64,000 nucleotides of DNA from Alicyclobacillus fastidiosus (GCF_026651875.1 NZ_CP104067.1:3162001-3226000), one strand, 5' to 3'; positions 1 through 9,717 are shown, numbered from the stretch's first letter. Notes: generated from the letters alone by a model not told the origin. Numbers and translations: made by a program.

Positions 1-2096
1 GTTCCGTATTTGGACTTAAACAAGAACCAATAGCCCACTACACCAAAGATGACAGTTAGCCAGATGGGCTCTGGGATCACAGGGATGTTGATTCCGTACA
101 AGCTCATCAACCATTGTGGTGCAGAACCTCCTGGGGTACTTTGAATGGTTAACGCAAGGCCTAACCATATAAAGGAAGCCCCCAGTGTAACAACAATTGC
201 CGGGATTTTCCGAAGGTGAACAATAGCACCCATCGCACCATATAGTCCGATTAAAATCAGTAGCGACAACACGCCTAATAACGGCTTAGTGACCAAGTAT
301 GTCGCACAAATGACGTTCACAAGCCCCATAAATGCCCCTAGACCCAAATCAATATCACCTGAGAGGATGACAAACATTTCACTGAATGCCGCCAAGACGA
401 GTGGAACTGCTGAACTGAACAGAAGTCCTAAACCAAAACTGGACATAGACCTTTGGTTTATACTGAATATTGATATTAAAACAACAACAAACGCTAGAAT
501 CGGAAGGAACCAACGTTTTCGAAAAACAGATAACAGAGAATTCGAACGCTTTGTTGTTCGTTGTGTGGAAGTTTCATGGTCTGGAATATCTTCGACTGGA
601 AGATATGCAGCAGCGATTACTTCACTTTCTTCGATGTTGGGCCCTATTATCTCCCGGGCGATTTGCTTCTTCCGCATGACATAAACACGGTCGCATTCTT
701 CCATTTCCTTATCTTCGGTACTGTGCCAAATCACAGTTCTACCATTCGCAGCAGCGTGCTTAAGAAGATCGTAGATTTCCTGCTTTGTTTCAATATCCAC
801 ACCTCTGGTGGGATCGTCCAGCAGAATCAATTCCGCGTCGGACGCTAATACTCGTGCAATTAGTGCTTTTTGTTGGTTTCCCCCACTCAAACTAGTTATC
901 TGATCATTGGCACTATTCGCCTTAAATTTAAGTCTATCAAACCACTCGTTCGCCATCCGTTTGGCAGCCGTCCTATTAATAATCCCGATACGAGTCAGCC
1001 TGGAAATATTCGTGATGGTGATATTATCCTCAATACTCCAATACGGGAATACGCCTTCACCAGCACGATTGCCGCTCACATATGCCGCTTTACAATCTAC
1101 TACAATGGAATCCTTCCGTTTACCAGCATGCTGAAACAAGGTATGCAACAGTGGCAGTTGACCACTGCCTTCGAGACCAGAAATGCCTATGATTTCTCCC
1201 GGACGTGCAACGATGTTTACATGATATAACGAATTAGAAGTGAAATTTTTTAACTCTACAATCGGTGAAGCAGAACTGTCCGTGACCCTAGTTTCCCCTT
1301 CCGTCACATCTCGTTCACGACCGACACCGCCCATGAGGACGACTAGATCCTCCTCTGTGGTGTCAGCTGCGGCGCCCTCCCATTCCAGACATCCGTTTCG
1401 CATCACAACTAACGAGTCTACAATTGCTATCACTTCTTTTAATTTGTGGGAAATGTAGATGATTGACACGCCTTGTTGCTTTAAATTTCGAACGAATGTA
1501 TGCAACTGTTCGATTCGCTCGGTGGTCAATGATGACGTTGGTTCGTCAAGAATCAATAGTTTCAAGTTGGGATTTTGCGTTGCTCGAGCAAATTCGATCA
1601 TTTGCCGCTGTGTTAAAGACAATTCTGCAACAGGTTTGGAAACATCAATGTCGTTTCTGGGGAACACGCTCTCAAGCGCCTTCTCCGCCATCCCTTTGGC
1701 CTGAGCTCTCCGTCTTCTTCCCTTAAAAGACGGGTAATCAACGAAGAAATTCTCGTAAACGCTCAGATTTGTCGACAGAGATAGTTCTTGATACACACTT
1801 GCAATTCCATGTGAACGCGCAAATCTTGCATTGTAATGACTCAGCTCTACCACTTCATCATCGATGACGAGTTGTCCTGACGTGAAATTCGTTACACCTG
1901 ATAACAGCTTCATAACTGTACTCTTTCCTGCGCCATTCGAACCCATCAAACCAATGATGGCACCCGCAGGGATTTCCATATCGAGATTGTTAACAGCCTG
2001 TGTTGGCCCATAGCGTTTTGAAACATTTTTTAGGGACACCCGTGAAACAGCAACACCCGTTGCACGTTCTTGTATTTGATATGTTCCTATCACCAT
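1..2096 (-). CDS. Fused sugar ABC transporter ATPase-permease (RbsA-RbsC type), 3' end cut by window
   Basis: One reading frame of about 698 codons runs from an ATG at 2096 to the window edge without a stop. Residues 1-500 are a double ATPase of the ribose/xylose/galactose importer class: Walker A GSNGAGKST near residue 52, Walker B LLILDEPTS, and a second domain with LSGGNQQK near residue 404 and DDPTRGVD near 428. From about residue 515 the same frame continues into hydrophobic segments with the RbsC-like permease pattern (LSGDIDLGLGAFMGL). Normally RbsA and RbsC are separate proteins, so this is a natural fusion. A G-rich tract just before the ATG can serve as ribosome site. It lies 77 bp downstream of a cyclase gene on the same strand, probably co-transcribed. 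The substrate cannot be read from sequence; a pentose or other monosaccharide is likely. Confidence 0.85.
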   Translation of the reverse strand, partial: MVIGTYQIQERATGVAVSRVSLKNVSKRYGPTQAVNNLDMEIPAGAIIGLMGSNGAGKSTVMKLLSGVTNFTSGQLVIDDEVVELSHYNARFARSHGIASVYQELSLSTNLSVYENFFVDYPSFKGRRRRAQAKGMAEKALESVFPRNDIDVSKPVAELSLTQRQMIEFARATQNPNLKLLILDEPTSSLTTERIEQLHTFVRNLKQQGVSIIYISHKLKEVIAIVDSLVVMRNGCLEWEGAAADTTEEDLVVLMGGVGRERDVTEGETRVTDSSASPIVELKNFTSNSLYHVNIVARPGEIIGISGLEGSGQLPLLHTLFQHAGKRKDSIVVDCKAAYVSGNRAGEGVFPYWSIEDNITITNISRLTRIGIINRTAAKRMANEWFDRLKFKANSANDQITSLSGGNQQKALIARVLASDAELILLDDPTRGVDIETKQEIYDLLKHAAANGRTVIWHSTEDKEMEECDRVYVMRKKQIAREIIGPNIEESEVIAAAYLPVEDIPDHETSTQRTTKRSNSLLSVFRKRWFLPILAFVVVLISIFSINQRSMSSFGLGLLFSSAVPLVLAAFSEMFVILSGDIDLGLGAFMGLVNVICATYLVTKPLLGVLSLLILIGLYGAMGAIVHLRKIPAIVVTLGASFIWLGLALTIQSTPGGSAPQWLMSLYGINIPVIPEPIWLTVIFGVVGYWFLFKSKYG

Positions 2097-2173
2097 GTAG
2101 CCCCCCCAAATCTGATATTCCCTTCGAAAAAATCGGTTCACAAGAGGGAAATCGCTTAAAACTTGAACAATAT

Positions 2174-2902
2174 TTACACTTCTATTCGTGGAACAAACGC
2201 CACCGCTCGGACCGGTGAGCCTGAGCCTGAACCAATTTTTAATGGGAAAGCAAAGAACAATGAGTATTTTGGTAGTTTCTGTAAATTATTTAAATTCTCG
2301 ATAATTAAAACTTCATTGCCTAGTAACTCATAATGTGCCGGATTGTCGGATGCCACATAACTGTCAATAGCCAGGGTATCACAACCGACTGCCTTAACTT
2401 CTTTACTCACCAAGTATTCTGCGGCATCCTTACCCAAGCCAGGCCAATCCTTGAGAAATTCATTCCCACGCGGTCTGATGTCCCAGCGTTTATCCCATCC
2501 ATAACGAATCAGCACGATTTCACCGCCGAGCAGGGTTCCATTCTTTTCCTCCCACTCGTTAATTTTTTGATAGCTTAACGTGCCATTTGGCGGCACGTCA
2601 GTAGCGTCAATCACCACTGCTTTGCCAAAAACCTGTTGTAAATTGACTTTATCAACACCATAGTGCGCCTTTCCCTCTCGGATAAAATGTAAGGGGGCAT
2701 CCATGTGTGTTCCTGTATGTTCAGACATTACCAACTGATAGTGGGATGCTATGTCACCGCTTTCATACGACTCATATAATGTGTGCCCAAACCTGGAATG
2801 AGTAGGCCATGCCGGTATGTTCTCTACGAGCGTATGACTCAAATCGATTATCTCAAAGCTCTCAGTCAACAACTCTGATATTGTATGCACTGGATTCTTC
2901 AT
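2174..2902 (-). CDS. Cyclase-family (kynurenine formamidase-like) metal-dependent hydrolase
   Basis: This is a 242-residue protein of the cyclase family (PF04199), which hydrolyses amide or lactone bonds with a bound divalent metal. The metal motif HTGTHMDAPLH is present, with H62, H66, D68 and H72 counted from the chosen start. I chose the ATG at 2902 because GGAGGAG lies just upstream; an in-frame start at 2944 has no such site. It precedes the fused sugar ABC protein by 77 bp. A second, distantly related cyclase lies at 4994-5671, so the region may open a lactone or amide intermediate in sugar-acid catabolism. That role is inferred. Confidence 0.85.
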   Translation of the reverse strand: MKNPVHTISELLTESFEIIDLSHTLVENIPAWPTHSRFGHTLYESYESGDIASHYQLVMSEHTGTHMDAPLHFIREGKAHYGVDKVNLQQVFGKAVVIDATDVPPNGTLSYQKINEWEEKNGTLLGGEIVLIRYGWDKRWDIRPRGNEFLKDWPGLGKDAAEYLVSKEVKAVGCDTLAIDSYVASDNPAHYELLGNEVLIIENLNNLQKLPKYSLFFAFPLKIGSGSGSPVRAVAFVPRIEV

Positions 2903-3498
2903 TAAACTCCTCCAATTTGCGGATTCGCATTTATGAACTCTCACAGATAGAACCCTTTCAATGTTTCACAATTGTTTTATCATTTATATTGAATCAAGTT
3001 ATGTTTAACACTCAATGTATTCCCGTTGAACAGAAAAAATCTGACAGATAGGGATTTTAACGACCAAAAATGAATGGGTATTGTTATGTGAGTATTTGAT
3101 TCTTGTTACTCTTAAAGATTCACGCGTTTCGTTGAAAACATTTCATAGAGATTCGATCTATTGGAGATAGCATTGTGTTTCAGATCCATTATTCAAAAGA
3201 GCAAAATGTATGGCTCGTGCGATCACAAATGGCATGGCACGGGAATCGATACATTCGGCACATGAATCATTGAACTCCACTCGGACATACTGCCAATGAC
3301 ATTGTTAAAACCTGCGACACCTCTCCAAAATTAACTATAGACGCTAAATCATCAGATGAATATTTGACAAATTGGCTCTCACTAAATCATACACAGAGGA
3401 CTATTTTTTATGCCTGTAAGCTCTCAATATGTAGCCTGGTTCAACAGACGATATTCGTATTCATCTGATGAATTAAGGGAATTGGAGAAATACAAGAG
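2903..3498. other. Long intergenic region with paired palindromes
   Basis: About 600 bp without a convincing gene. It is AT-rich and holds the upstream region of the minus-strand cyclase/ABC operon. The notable content is two copies of an 11-bp palindrome, listed separately. I could not assign a confident -35/-10 pair. Confidence 0.5.
3349..3471. promoter_or_regulatory. Pair of TCATC-W-GATGA palindromes (candidate operators)
   Basis: TCATCAGATGA lies at 3349-3359 and TCATCTGATGA at 3461-3471. Each is a perfect 5+1+5 palindrome, and with flanks they form a 14-bp inverted repeat (3349-3362 against 3458-3471). The centre-to-centre distance is 112 bp, which would allow looping. They sit upstream of the minus-strand cyclase/sugar-ABC operon. 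Short symmetric sites like this are typical of dimeric repressors; the regulator is unknown and not obviously encoded here. Confidence 0.45.
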
Positions 3499-3526
3499 GG
3501 CTGACACCTCAAGAGAGGTGTCAGCC
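3499..3526 (-). terminator. Intrinsic terminator hairpin
   Basis: A perfect 12-bp stem (GGCTGACACCTC paired with GAGGTGTCAGCC) closes on a 4-base loop. On the minus strand it is followed by a moderately T-rich stretch, so it most likely ends the cyclase-glcD transcript that runs down from 5671. Confidence 0.75.
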
Positions 3527-3596
3527 TGTTAGGAAGATAAATCTACAATATTGCATGTCCTGCTCCCTCTGCTCTCAGATTGCGTCGAGAATACGT

Positions 3597-4968
3597 TCAG
3601 TCTGCGTCTATGAGCTTCCCTGGATTTAAAATATGTTTTGGATCGAGAGCCATTTTGATGGCTCTCATCACTTCAATGGCTGGGCCGTGTTCCTTCTCTT
3701 GATATTTTCTTTTGCCAAGGCCAACACCATGTTCCCCCGTACAAGTTCCGCCAAGACTGAGCGCATGGTAGACGAGCTGTTCGTTGAATTGATGTGCGCG
3801 GGAGACACTGTCTGGATCATTTGGATTCACTGCGACGCTAACGTGGAAGTTTCCATCTCCAACATGGCCAATAACACACCCAATAATATCTAGCTCCTCA
3901 ATCAATCGCTTTGCCCTTGTTACGGATTCAGGCAGCTTGGAAATTGGGACACATACGTCTGTAGCCATGTGGCCATATCCAACATGCTGATGGGTAAACG
4001 CGTAAGCTGCTGAGTGACGTGCGTCCCAAAGTTGATTACGTTCACGTTCATCGGATACAAATTGAAAGTCGACGCAACCTTCCTCCACAGCAATCTCTTG
4101 TGCGAGTCTGACATCAGATTGTACACTATCAAAATTACCCCGAAATTCCAGAAATAAAGTAGGTACTGTATTGTAATTTGTCCTTTTAAACGCATTTACC
4201 GCTTCAATGAACGGGCCGTCAACCAACTCCACACGAGCCACTGGTACACCTGCTCCAATCAGTGCCGTCGACGCGTTCACGCAACTTTGGATATCGGGGA
4301 ATTCAGCCCTCGCTGCCGCAGTTGTTTCCGGAATTCCAAAGAGACGCAGCGTAACTTCGGTGAAAATACCTAGAGTCCCTTCCGAACCTACGAACAACTG
4401 AGTTAGGTTGTATCCCGAAGATGACTTAACTGTTAAAGAACCGGTCCGAATGACTTCACCGTTAGCGAGAACAATTTCAAGGGAGCGGACGTTTTCTCTC
4501 ATAGTTCCATAGTGGACTGCCGTCGTACCGCTTGCATTGGTAGATGCCATGCCCCCCAACGAGGCGTCTGCACCCTGGATCAACGGGGAAAAAGAGACCA
4601 TAGCGCTTCAGTTCTTGATTTAGTCGTACACGGGTGACGCCAGTTTGTACCCGAACCAAGAAGTCATCCGGTCGAATTTCGAGAATCTTATTCATTCGCA
4701 TCATATCAATGGAAATTCCGCGTTTAACAGGAACCACATGGCCTTCTAAACCGCTCCCCATTCCAAAAGGAACAATAGGGATGCTGTGCTCGTTTGCATA
4801 ACGAACAACTTTCACAACTTCCTCAGTGGACTCTGGAAACACTACTACATCTGGTAAAACCGGTAGGTGATAGGATTCATCTTTGCTGTGCTGTTCAAGT
4901 ACACTTTGATTCGTTGAGACTTGCTCTGCAGAAAGCAAATTGCGCAAGTCCTGCTCAATACTTGTCAT
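3597..4968 (-). pseudogene. glcD: FAD-linked oxidase, GlcD/lactate-dehydrogenase type, split by a one-base frameshift
   Basis: Two adjacent frames together give a complete FAD-binding oxidase of the glycolate oxidase GlcD / D-lactate dehydrogenase family. The first part (start ATG at 4968 behind GGAGGAATTGTA) has the FAD-binding region and reads to VDPG. The second part continues with GADASLGGMASTNASG and ends with the family C-terminus (CTGEHGVGLGKRKY). Removing one base of the CCC at 4573-4575 (GGG on the coding strand) joins them. The lesion is either a real inactivation or an assembly error. The gene follows a cyclase by 26 bp, and a strong terminator lies downstream. Members oxidise 2-hydroxyacids at the membrane, passing electrons to quinone or a partner protein. 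Confidence 0.85.
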
Positions 4969-4993
4969 TACAATTCCTCCATTCTGCACACCT

Positions 4994-5671
4994 TCATCGG
5001 GCACTGATCGCCACAACTGTGCACGGCGCACTGTCAACTTCTGCGACGCGCAACGGCAATGCGATGACTGTTTGTAGATGGTCCTGTACCAAGTTTTCAA
5101 AATTCAAATCCTCAATAATGAGAACATAGTGTTCGTGAAAATTGCCCAACATCCACTGATGTGCCAGTACACCCTCTGATCCCTTTTGATAGGCAGCTAA
5201 TGAAATAAAGTCAAGTCCCACTGCCTTTAATTTAGGGAATTGTTTAACAATATACTCACATAATTCAGGAGACACACCAGGACCATGACTGGCGTAAAGT
5301 TCAGGATCACTTGAGCGGATTTTAGTGAAATGTGTTCGGAACAATATTGCGTCCGAGTTTGCAATTCGATCTTCGTATGGCTTAATATCCTCGATTGTGA
5401 TCAACTCATCCGGGCCGAGGGTCACGTCGACCAGGACGGGTGATTCATACACGAAGCGCTCGGCTGGAACTTCGTATAATTGAATACCAGTGGGATTGAA
5501 ATGGTTTGGGCCGTCCATATGGCTGGAAAAGTGGTTGAATAAGTGTAATGAGTAGGTGTTCGCAGACTGCCCGTTCACCCCAATTTGAGAGGTTTGTTCG
5601 AATTCAAATGTAGGCGAATTGGGCCAACCAGGGTCCCCCTTGCGTATGGGGTGAGACAAGAATTGAATCAT
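4994..5671 (-). CDS. Cyclase-family metal-dependent hydrolase, second copy
   Basis: This is a 225-residue cyclase-family protein with the metal-site pattern H47, H51, D53 and H57 in FNHFSSHMDGPNHF. It is only distantly similar to the cyclase at 2174-2902. The ATG at 5671 follows AGGGGAATAGCA and is preferred to a longer start at 5734 without a ribosome site. It is the first gene of a two-gene unit with glcD. The IS1380-type transposase starts only 118 bp upstream in the opposite direction, so the native promoter may have been displaced by the insertion. Confidence 0.8.
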   Translation of the reverse strand: MIQFLSHPIRKGDPGWPNSPTFEFEQTSQIGVNGQSANTYSLHLFNHFSSHMDGPNHFNPTGIQLYEVPAERFVYESPVLVDVTLGPDELITIEDIKPYEDRIANSDAILFRTHFTKIRSSDPELYASHGPGVSPELCEYIVKQFPKLKAVGLDFISLAAYQKGSEGVLAHQWMLGNFHEHYVLIIEDLNFENLVQDHLQTVIALPLRVAEVDSAPCTVVAISAR

Positions 5672-5789
5672 TGCTATTCCCCTGAATCCGTGACGTGGAT
5701 TTTCAAGAGGACGACAAAAATCGCGTGAAATCAAGTAAAATGGCGCTATCAGATGGACGAATCTACCTCACCTACTTGGTGGTGCCTTC

Positions 5790-7133
5790 ATGCGTTTTGT
5801 GATCGAAGAGTCAGATGAAATATTGACATCCCATTCTGGACTTGCTCTGGTTGGACTGCTCCTTGGCAAGACTCAACTATCCGCACGTCTCAATGCCCTC
5901 CCTGTCCCAGGGCGCGCGTATACGGAAATTTCGAATCAAGATGTTGCCTACGCCTACCTGGGCCTCTTGTGTCAGGGGAAGAGCGACTTTGACCACATTG
6001 AGCCGTTGCGTCAGGACGAGTTCTTCCCTGAAGCGCTGACCATTTCCAATGTACCGTCGAGTCCAACACTACGCCAACGCCTGGATCTCGTAGCACCCGA
6101 AGAAAAATGTGACTGGCAATCGGTTATCCTCGAAGAATCAGCTGACCTATTGAGCAAGGTGGGCGTGTACCTTGCACCCATTGTACTGGGGGATGGGCAT
6201 CGTGAATATCTACCGCTTGACATTGATGTATCCCCATTTGACAACTCAGGAACCAAGAAGGAGGGCGTGTCTCGTACCTATAAAGGGTGCGACGGATACG
6301 CGCCGATTTTCGCTTACTTAGGACAGGAAGGATACGCCGTTCACGTAGAGTTCCGAACGGGAAGTACACATTGTCAAAAGGGGACCGCCGCGTTTCTGGC
6401 TCAGAGTATCCGCTATGCTCAACGAATTTCGGACAAGCGCCTACTCGTACGCTTAGATGCGGGAAATGACAGCGTAGAAAACTTAGTCGTATGCAGGGCC
6501 GACGAAACCTCGGCCGACTTTATCGTGAAGAAGAACCTACGTAAGGAGAACCCGAATGCGTGGTTGCTGACGGCTGAGCAACACGGTACCTACACAGAGC
6601 CCCGTGCAGGGAAGAAGGTGTACAGAGGGTCCATCCTGTCTCCAATGAAGGGATTAGAAAAACCGGTCCGGATGGTGTTTGAAGTGATTGAACGCACGAT
6701 CCAGAGCGACGGTCAAGCATTACTCATCCCGAGCATTGAGGTAAACGTCTACGTCACGAGCTTGCCAGAGGCTCCAGAGGTGATCATCGACCTGTATCAT
6801 GCACATGGAACGATGGAGCAATTTCATAGCGAGATCAAGACAGATTTAGATTTGGAACGGTTGCCCTCGGGGAAGTTTGCAACGAACGACCTTGTCTTGC
6901 ATTTTGGTGTACTGGCATATAACCTGTTGCGCATCATCGGACAGGAGAGCCTGAGAGAGCAGGATGCACCGATTCGGAAGAAAGCAGAGAGGCGACGCAT
7001 ACGCACCGTGATCCAGAATCTCATCACGCTTGCGGCGAAAATGACGAGACACGCGAGGCAGACACGGCTACGATTCGGACGAGGTAACCGGTGGTTGCCC
7101 GTGTTTAGGCGACTATACGAAGCATTTGGATGA
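5790..7133 (+). CDS. IS1380-family transposase
   Basis: This 447-residue protein has the typical length and motif layout of IS1380-family DDE transposases: DIDVSPFDNSG near residue 145, RLDAGNDS near 222, and a C-terminal YHAHGTMEQFHSEIKTD block with the last acidic residue near 348, followed by a basic tail. The frame is intact and may be active. I could not define the terminal inverted repeats or target duplication by eye, so element ends are open; they should lie within roughly 100 bp on each side. Only this one copy is seen in the window. It marks the start of the heavily decayed segment. Confidence 0.9.
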   Translation: MRFVIEESDEILTSHSGLALVGLLLGKTQLSARLNALPVPGRAYTEISNQDVAYAYLGLLCQGKSDFDHIEPLRQDEFFPEALTISNVPSSPTLRQRLDLVAPEEKCDWQSVILEESADLLSKVGVYLAPIVLGDGHREYLPLDIDVSPFDNSGTKKEGVSRTYKGCDGYAPIFAYLGQEGYAVHVEFRTGSTHCQKGTAAFLAQSIRYAQRISDKRLLVRLDAGNDSVENLVVCRADETSADFIVKKNLRKENPNAWLLTAEQHGTYTEPRAGKKVYRGSILSPMKGLEKPVRMVFEVIERTIQSDGQALLIPSIEVNVYVTSLPEAPEVIIDLYHAHGTMEQFHSEIKTDLDLERLPSGKFATNDLVLHFGVLAYNLLRIIGQESLREQDAPIRKKAERRRIRTVIQNLITLAAKMTRHARQTRLRFGRGNRWLPVFRRLYEAFG

Positions 7134-7338
7134 AGAAGGGAAAGAGCGTCCGATGTATCCACATGTGAATGCATCCCTGAAACGAAGGGGTTATTCACCT
7201 GTGGACAAATTCACAGACTCCTCTCTTCTGCAAAAATGAACCACTCTGTTGACTGCTCGCCGACGCTTGGAGTCATGTTCAAAACTACCTTGACCAGTCT
7301 CTACAGACGTCACGGATTCAGGATTCCTCCATATCCCC

Positions 7339-7670
7339 TTAATTATCCAAGTAATTCCTGTCGATGATATGATAGCTTTCCCACGTGATCGATTTCGATA
7401 TTTGTTCCATGAGGGGCCAAACCTTTGCATGTTCAGGCCCCAAGGCCCACTTTCGACGTAAGGACTCCGAATCGAATACAATGTCTATCTCGAACCTTTG
7501 GACATGCCTCCGTACTTTTTTATAAGGTCGTGTGCCAAAAGCCCTCTTGAATCTGAATGATCGGGAAATTCACTCCAATAGAGTCTCTGTAACTCATCGT
7601 GTTTGTCTTGATCGACTTCAAAATAGATATCGTCACCATTCCCAACACCTCCACGGCGGCTGAACAACAT
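7339..7670 (-). pseudogene. Remnant of an unidentified coding region
   Basis: Two overlapping minus-strand frames keep protein-like composition. One reads NGDDIYFEVDQDKHDELQ and onward, and the next reads FEIDIVFDSESLRRKWALG and onward to a stop at 7339. They look like one C-terminal region separated by a frameshift. I do not recognise the family. It lies between the transposase and a gluconolactonase remnant. Confidence 0.35.
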
Positions 7671-7671
7671 T

Positions 7672-8260
7672 TTGAAAACGCAGCGCCAGTTCCCATGCTG
7701 GTATCCAGTTCGGCAAAAACACTTCCATTATTCAGACTTCCGTCCGAATGTACATCAAAACACACGTACGTGCTGTCGACTAGAGTCATCAATATACAAT
7801 TTTTGTTCATCTGGACTGAATGCGAGTTCATTGGGCTGTTCGAAATCGTCCACAAGCGGAACGGGTTCCGAATGATCGGGCGACAACCGATAGACACCTT
7901 GAAATGGAAGTTCCTATTCACCCAAGACACCAAATTCTGCGGTCAAACCAAATGTCGGATCCGTAAATAAAACAGTTCCGTCTGACCCGACCACAATATC
8001 ATTTGGACTATTGAGTCTCTTCCCATTATAATGGTCAACCAATGTGTCTTGCAGCATTCCTGGAAGCGAGACGCGTCGACCAGCATGTTCACATGCCAGA
8101 CACTTTCCATCGGCAGAGAGAGTTAACCCATTGGACATTTGTGATGGACAACGTTCAATCATGATCTTTCCATCTTCGTCATCACTCTCACTCCTCACTA
8201 TAAAACTATCATTCTTGACACTGGAATATTCGCTTCACGATTCCTTGACAAATAGAGGTG
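7672..8260 (-). pseudogene. Decayed SMP-30/gluconolactonase-like gene
   Basis: Pieces of an SMP-30/gluconolactonase/LRE-like beta-propeller can be read in different frames. They are NGLTLSADGKCLACEHAGRR followed by LNSPNDIVVGSDGTVLFTDP (to the stop at 7914), then a segment with LSPDHSEPVPLVDDF and LYIDDSSRQH, then FDVHSDGSLNNGSVFAELD. LNSPND and the FTDPTFG pattern are family hallmarks. At least two frameshifts and the missing C-terminus make it nonfunctional. Family members hydrolyse sugar lactones, fitting the surrounding sugar-acid theme. Confidence 0.75.
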
Positions 8261-8367
8261 GGCGCATTCAACACGATTTCTCGTCTTCAAAGCCCCCATA
8301 ACAAACCGAGCTCTCATTCGAGGCTACCGAGTTGCTTGTTCTGCCAAACGAGGGGCGTCCAATTCAT

Positions 8368-8529
8368 CTAATTCATCGTACGAGACAGATAAAATGAATA
8401 CACGATTCCGAATGCCCATCTTACATCTCGAGTCAGATTACTCATGATGATCACAAGACAGACTCCAATCGGAAAAACAAGTAAAAGGATTATAATCGAA
8501 CCTATCAGGCTCAGGTAAAATCGTTCCCG
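8368..8529 (-). pseudogene. Hydrophobic membrane-protein fragment
   Basis: A minus-strand frame of about 53 codons ending at 8368 encodes a strongly hydrophobic stretch (LIGSIIILLLVFPIGVCLVI) followed by a polar tail. It has no clear start. The rest of 8260-8594 shows nothing else that I can support. It may be a broken permease or other membrane gene. Confidence 0.25.
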
Positions 8530-8594
8530 GAGCTGGAAACTTTACCGTCTATCACGCAGTTACATACCTGACATTTATTTGTTTAACTTTTCAG

Positions 8595-8681
8595 TCACAT
8601 CGTGTCTATTTCTCACAGCAATTTAAGCGCTACTTCGGCTGCTCGCCGACCGAATATCGTCACCACGGAAGGTCCCAATGA
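8595..8681 (+). pseudogene. C-terminal remnant of an AraC-family regulator
   Basis: Twenty-eight codons read FSQQFKRYFGCSPTEYRHHG and end in TGA at 8679-8681. F-x-x-x-FKR-x-FG-x-(S/T)P-x-x-YR is the end of the second helix-turn-helix of AraC/XylS proteins. No N-terminal part is adjacent. Confidence 0.6.
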
Positions 8682-8727
8682 CGGCTTTATTTTATTACAG
8701 CAACAGGATTTGAACAGCTGTATGAAT

Positions 8728-8789
8728 TAAGTGTTTTGCATATTTCTAAGCACTTGGACGGCAAGGAATTAGAAATATGCAAAACACTC
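8728..8789. repeat. Hairpin repeat, copy 1
   Basis: A 20-bp perfect stem (AGTGTTTTGCATATTTCTAA with its complement at 8769-8788) encloses a loop of about 19 nt that itself contains CTTG/CAAG. A second copy lies at 33471-33529, where it follows the DUF4129 gene. This copy marks one end of the collapsed duplicate of that operon. Confidence 0.7.
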
Positions 8790-8805
8790 ATTGTGAAAAT
8801 TTATT

Positions 8806-8912
8806 TACATCCCCATCATATCGCGAAGATGCTCCTCCTCATCCTTCGTTATGCCGCCTTGCCCATATCGCACCTTGTCATACAATTCTTCAAGGTATCT
8901 GCAACCTTATCC
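8806..8912 (-). pseudogene. 3' remnant of a DUF4129 gene (duplicated fragment)
   Basis: The sequence matches the 3' end of the DUF4129 gene at 33547 onward almost base for base, up to about 8912. It then jumps to sequence matching 36046, so about 2.4 kb (rest of DUF4129 and all of DUF58) are missing relative to the intact locus. Confidence 0.8.
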
Positions 8913-9717
8913 ACTCCCTACGCAAAACTTTCTGTCGGTACAGGCAACGTGCTAATGATCCGCTCGATGATACCCATCGCTCCATGTCCGTCGTGACGTG
9001 ATCGGTGAGACAAGGTCATCCGATGCGCCAAAACCGGTACGGCCATTGCCTTGACGTCGTCAGACGTCACGTATGAACGCTTGCGCAGAACGGCTCGTAC
9101 CTGCGCCCAGGAGCGCTTGACTGCCGCGAGGACTCACCCCGAGATGGACATCGCGTTGGTTGCGCGTCGCTTCAACGATATCAAGCAAATAGCGCAGGAC
9201 GTCATCGGACACATCCACTTGGGTGACTGCCTGTTGGGCCGCGACGATATATGCTTTACTGACCTTCGGCTGTTGACGGATAGCCGATGTGCAACTGGAA
9301 CAAAAACCTATCTAACTGCGCCTCCGGCAGTGGAAATGTCCCATGACTCTCCACTGGATTTTGTGTCGCTATGACGAGAAAGGGTCTGTCAAGGACATGC
9401 GTTTCACCATCAATGGTCACCTGGCGCTCTTCCATGCTCTCCAGTAGACTCGACTGGGTGCGCGGCGTCGCCCGATTAATTTCATCTGCCAGCAAAATAT
9501 TCGTGAAGATAGGGCCGGGTCGGAATTGAAATCGGGAAGATTGTTGGTTGAAGAAGTCGATACCGGTCAAATCGCTGGGCAATAAATCTGGGGTAAACTG
9601 AACACGTTTGGTTGTACATGCAATCGATTTGGCAAGCGCTTTCCCCATCATCGTCTTGCCGATGCCCGGCACGTCTTCGAGCAGTACATGCCCGCGTGCA
9701 AGGATGGCGATGAACAA
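8913..9717 (-). pseudogene. Decayed duplicate of the MoxR AAA ATPase gene
   Basis: This aligns over its full length with the MoxR gene at 36055-37008. Differences include a small deletion near 9105, a deletion of about 70 bp near 9265 and loss of the first residues after 9717. In the P-loop GTGKT reads GIGKT, and MMAKAL reads MMGKAL. The readable N-terminal half (9256-9717) keeps Walker B and sensor regions. It is abutted by an AraC gene on the opposite strand. Confidence 0.85.

Noticed and set aside
1-2096. Plus-strand open frames across the sugar ABC gene
   Set aside because: They are antisense shadows of the continuous minus-strand fusion frame, which carries all the ABC motifs.
3349-3380. 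Similarity of ATCAGATGAATATTTGAC to the start of the transposase gene near 5811
   Set aside because: Only about 13 scattered matching bases; insufficient for an IS end or remnant.
5700-7200. Exact terminal inverted repeats of the IS1380 element
   Set aside because: I compared both flanks by eye; only short, imperfect similarities such as a CCCCT start appear, so no ends are claimed.
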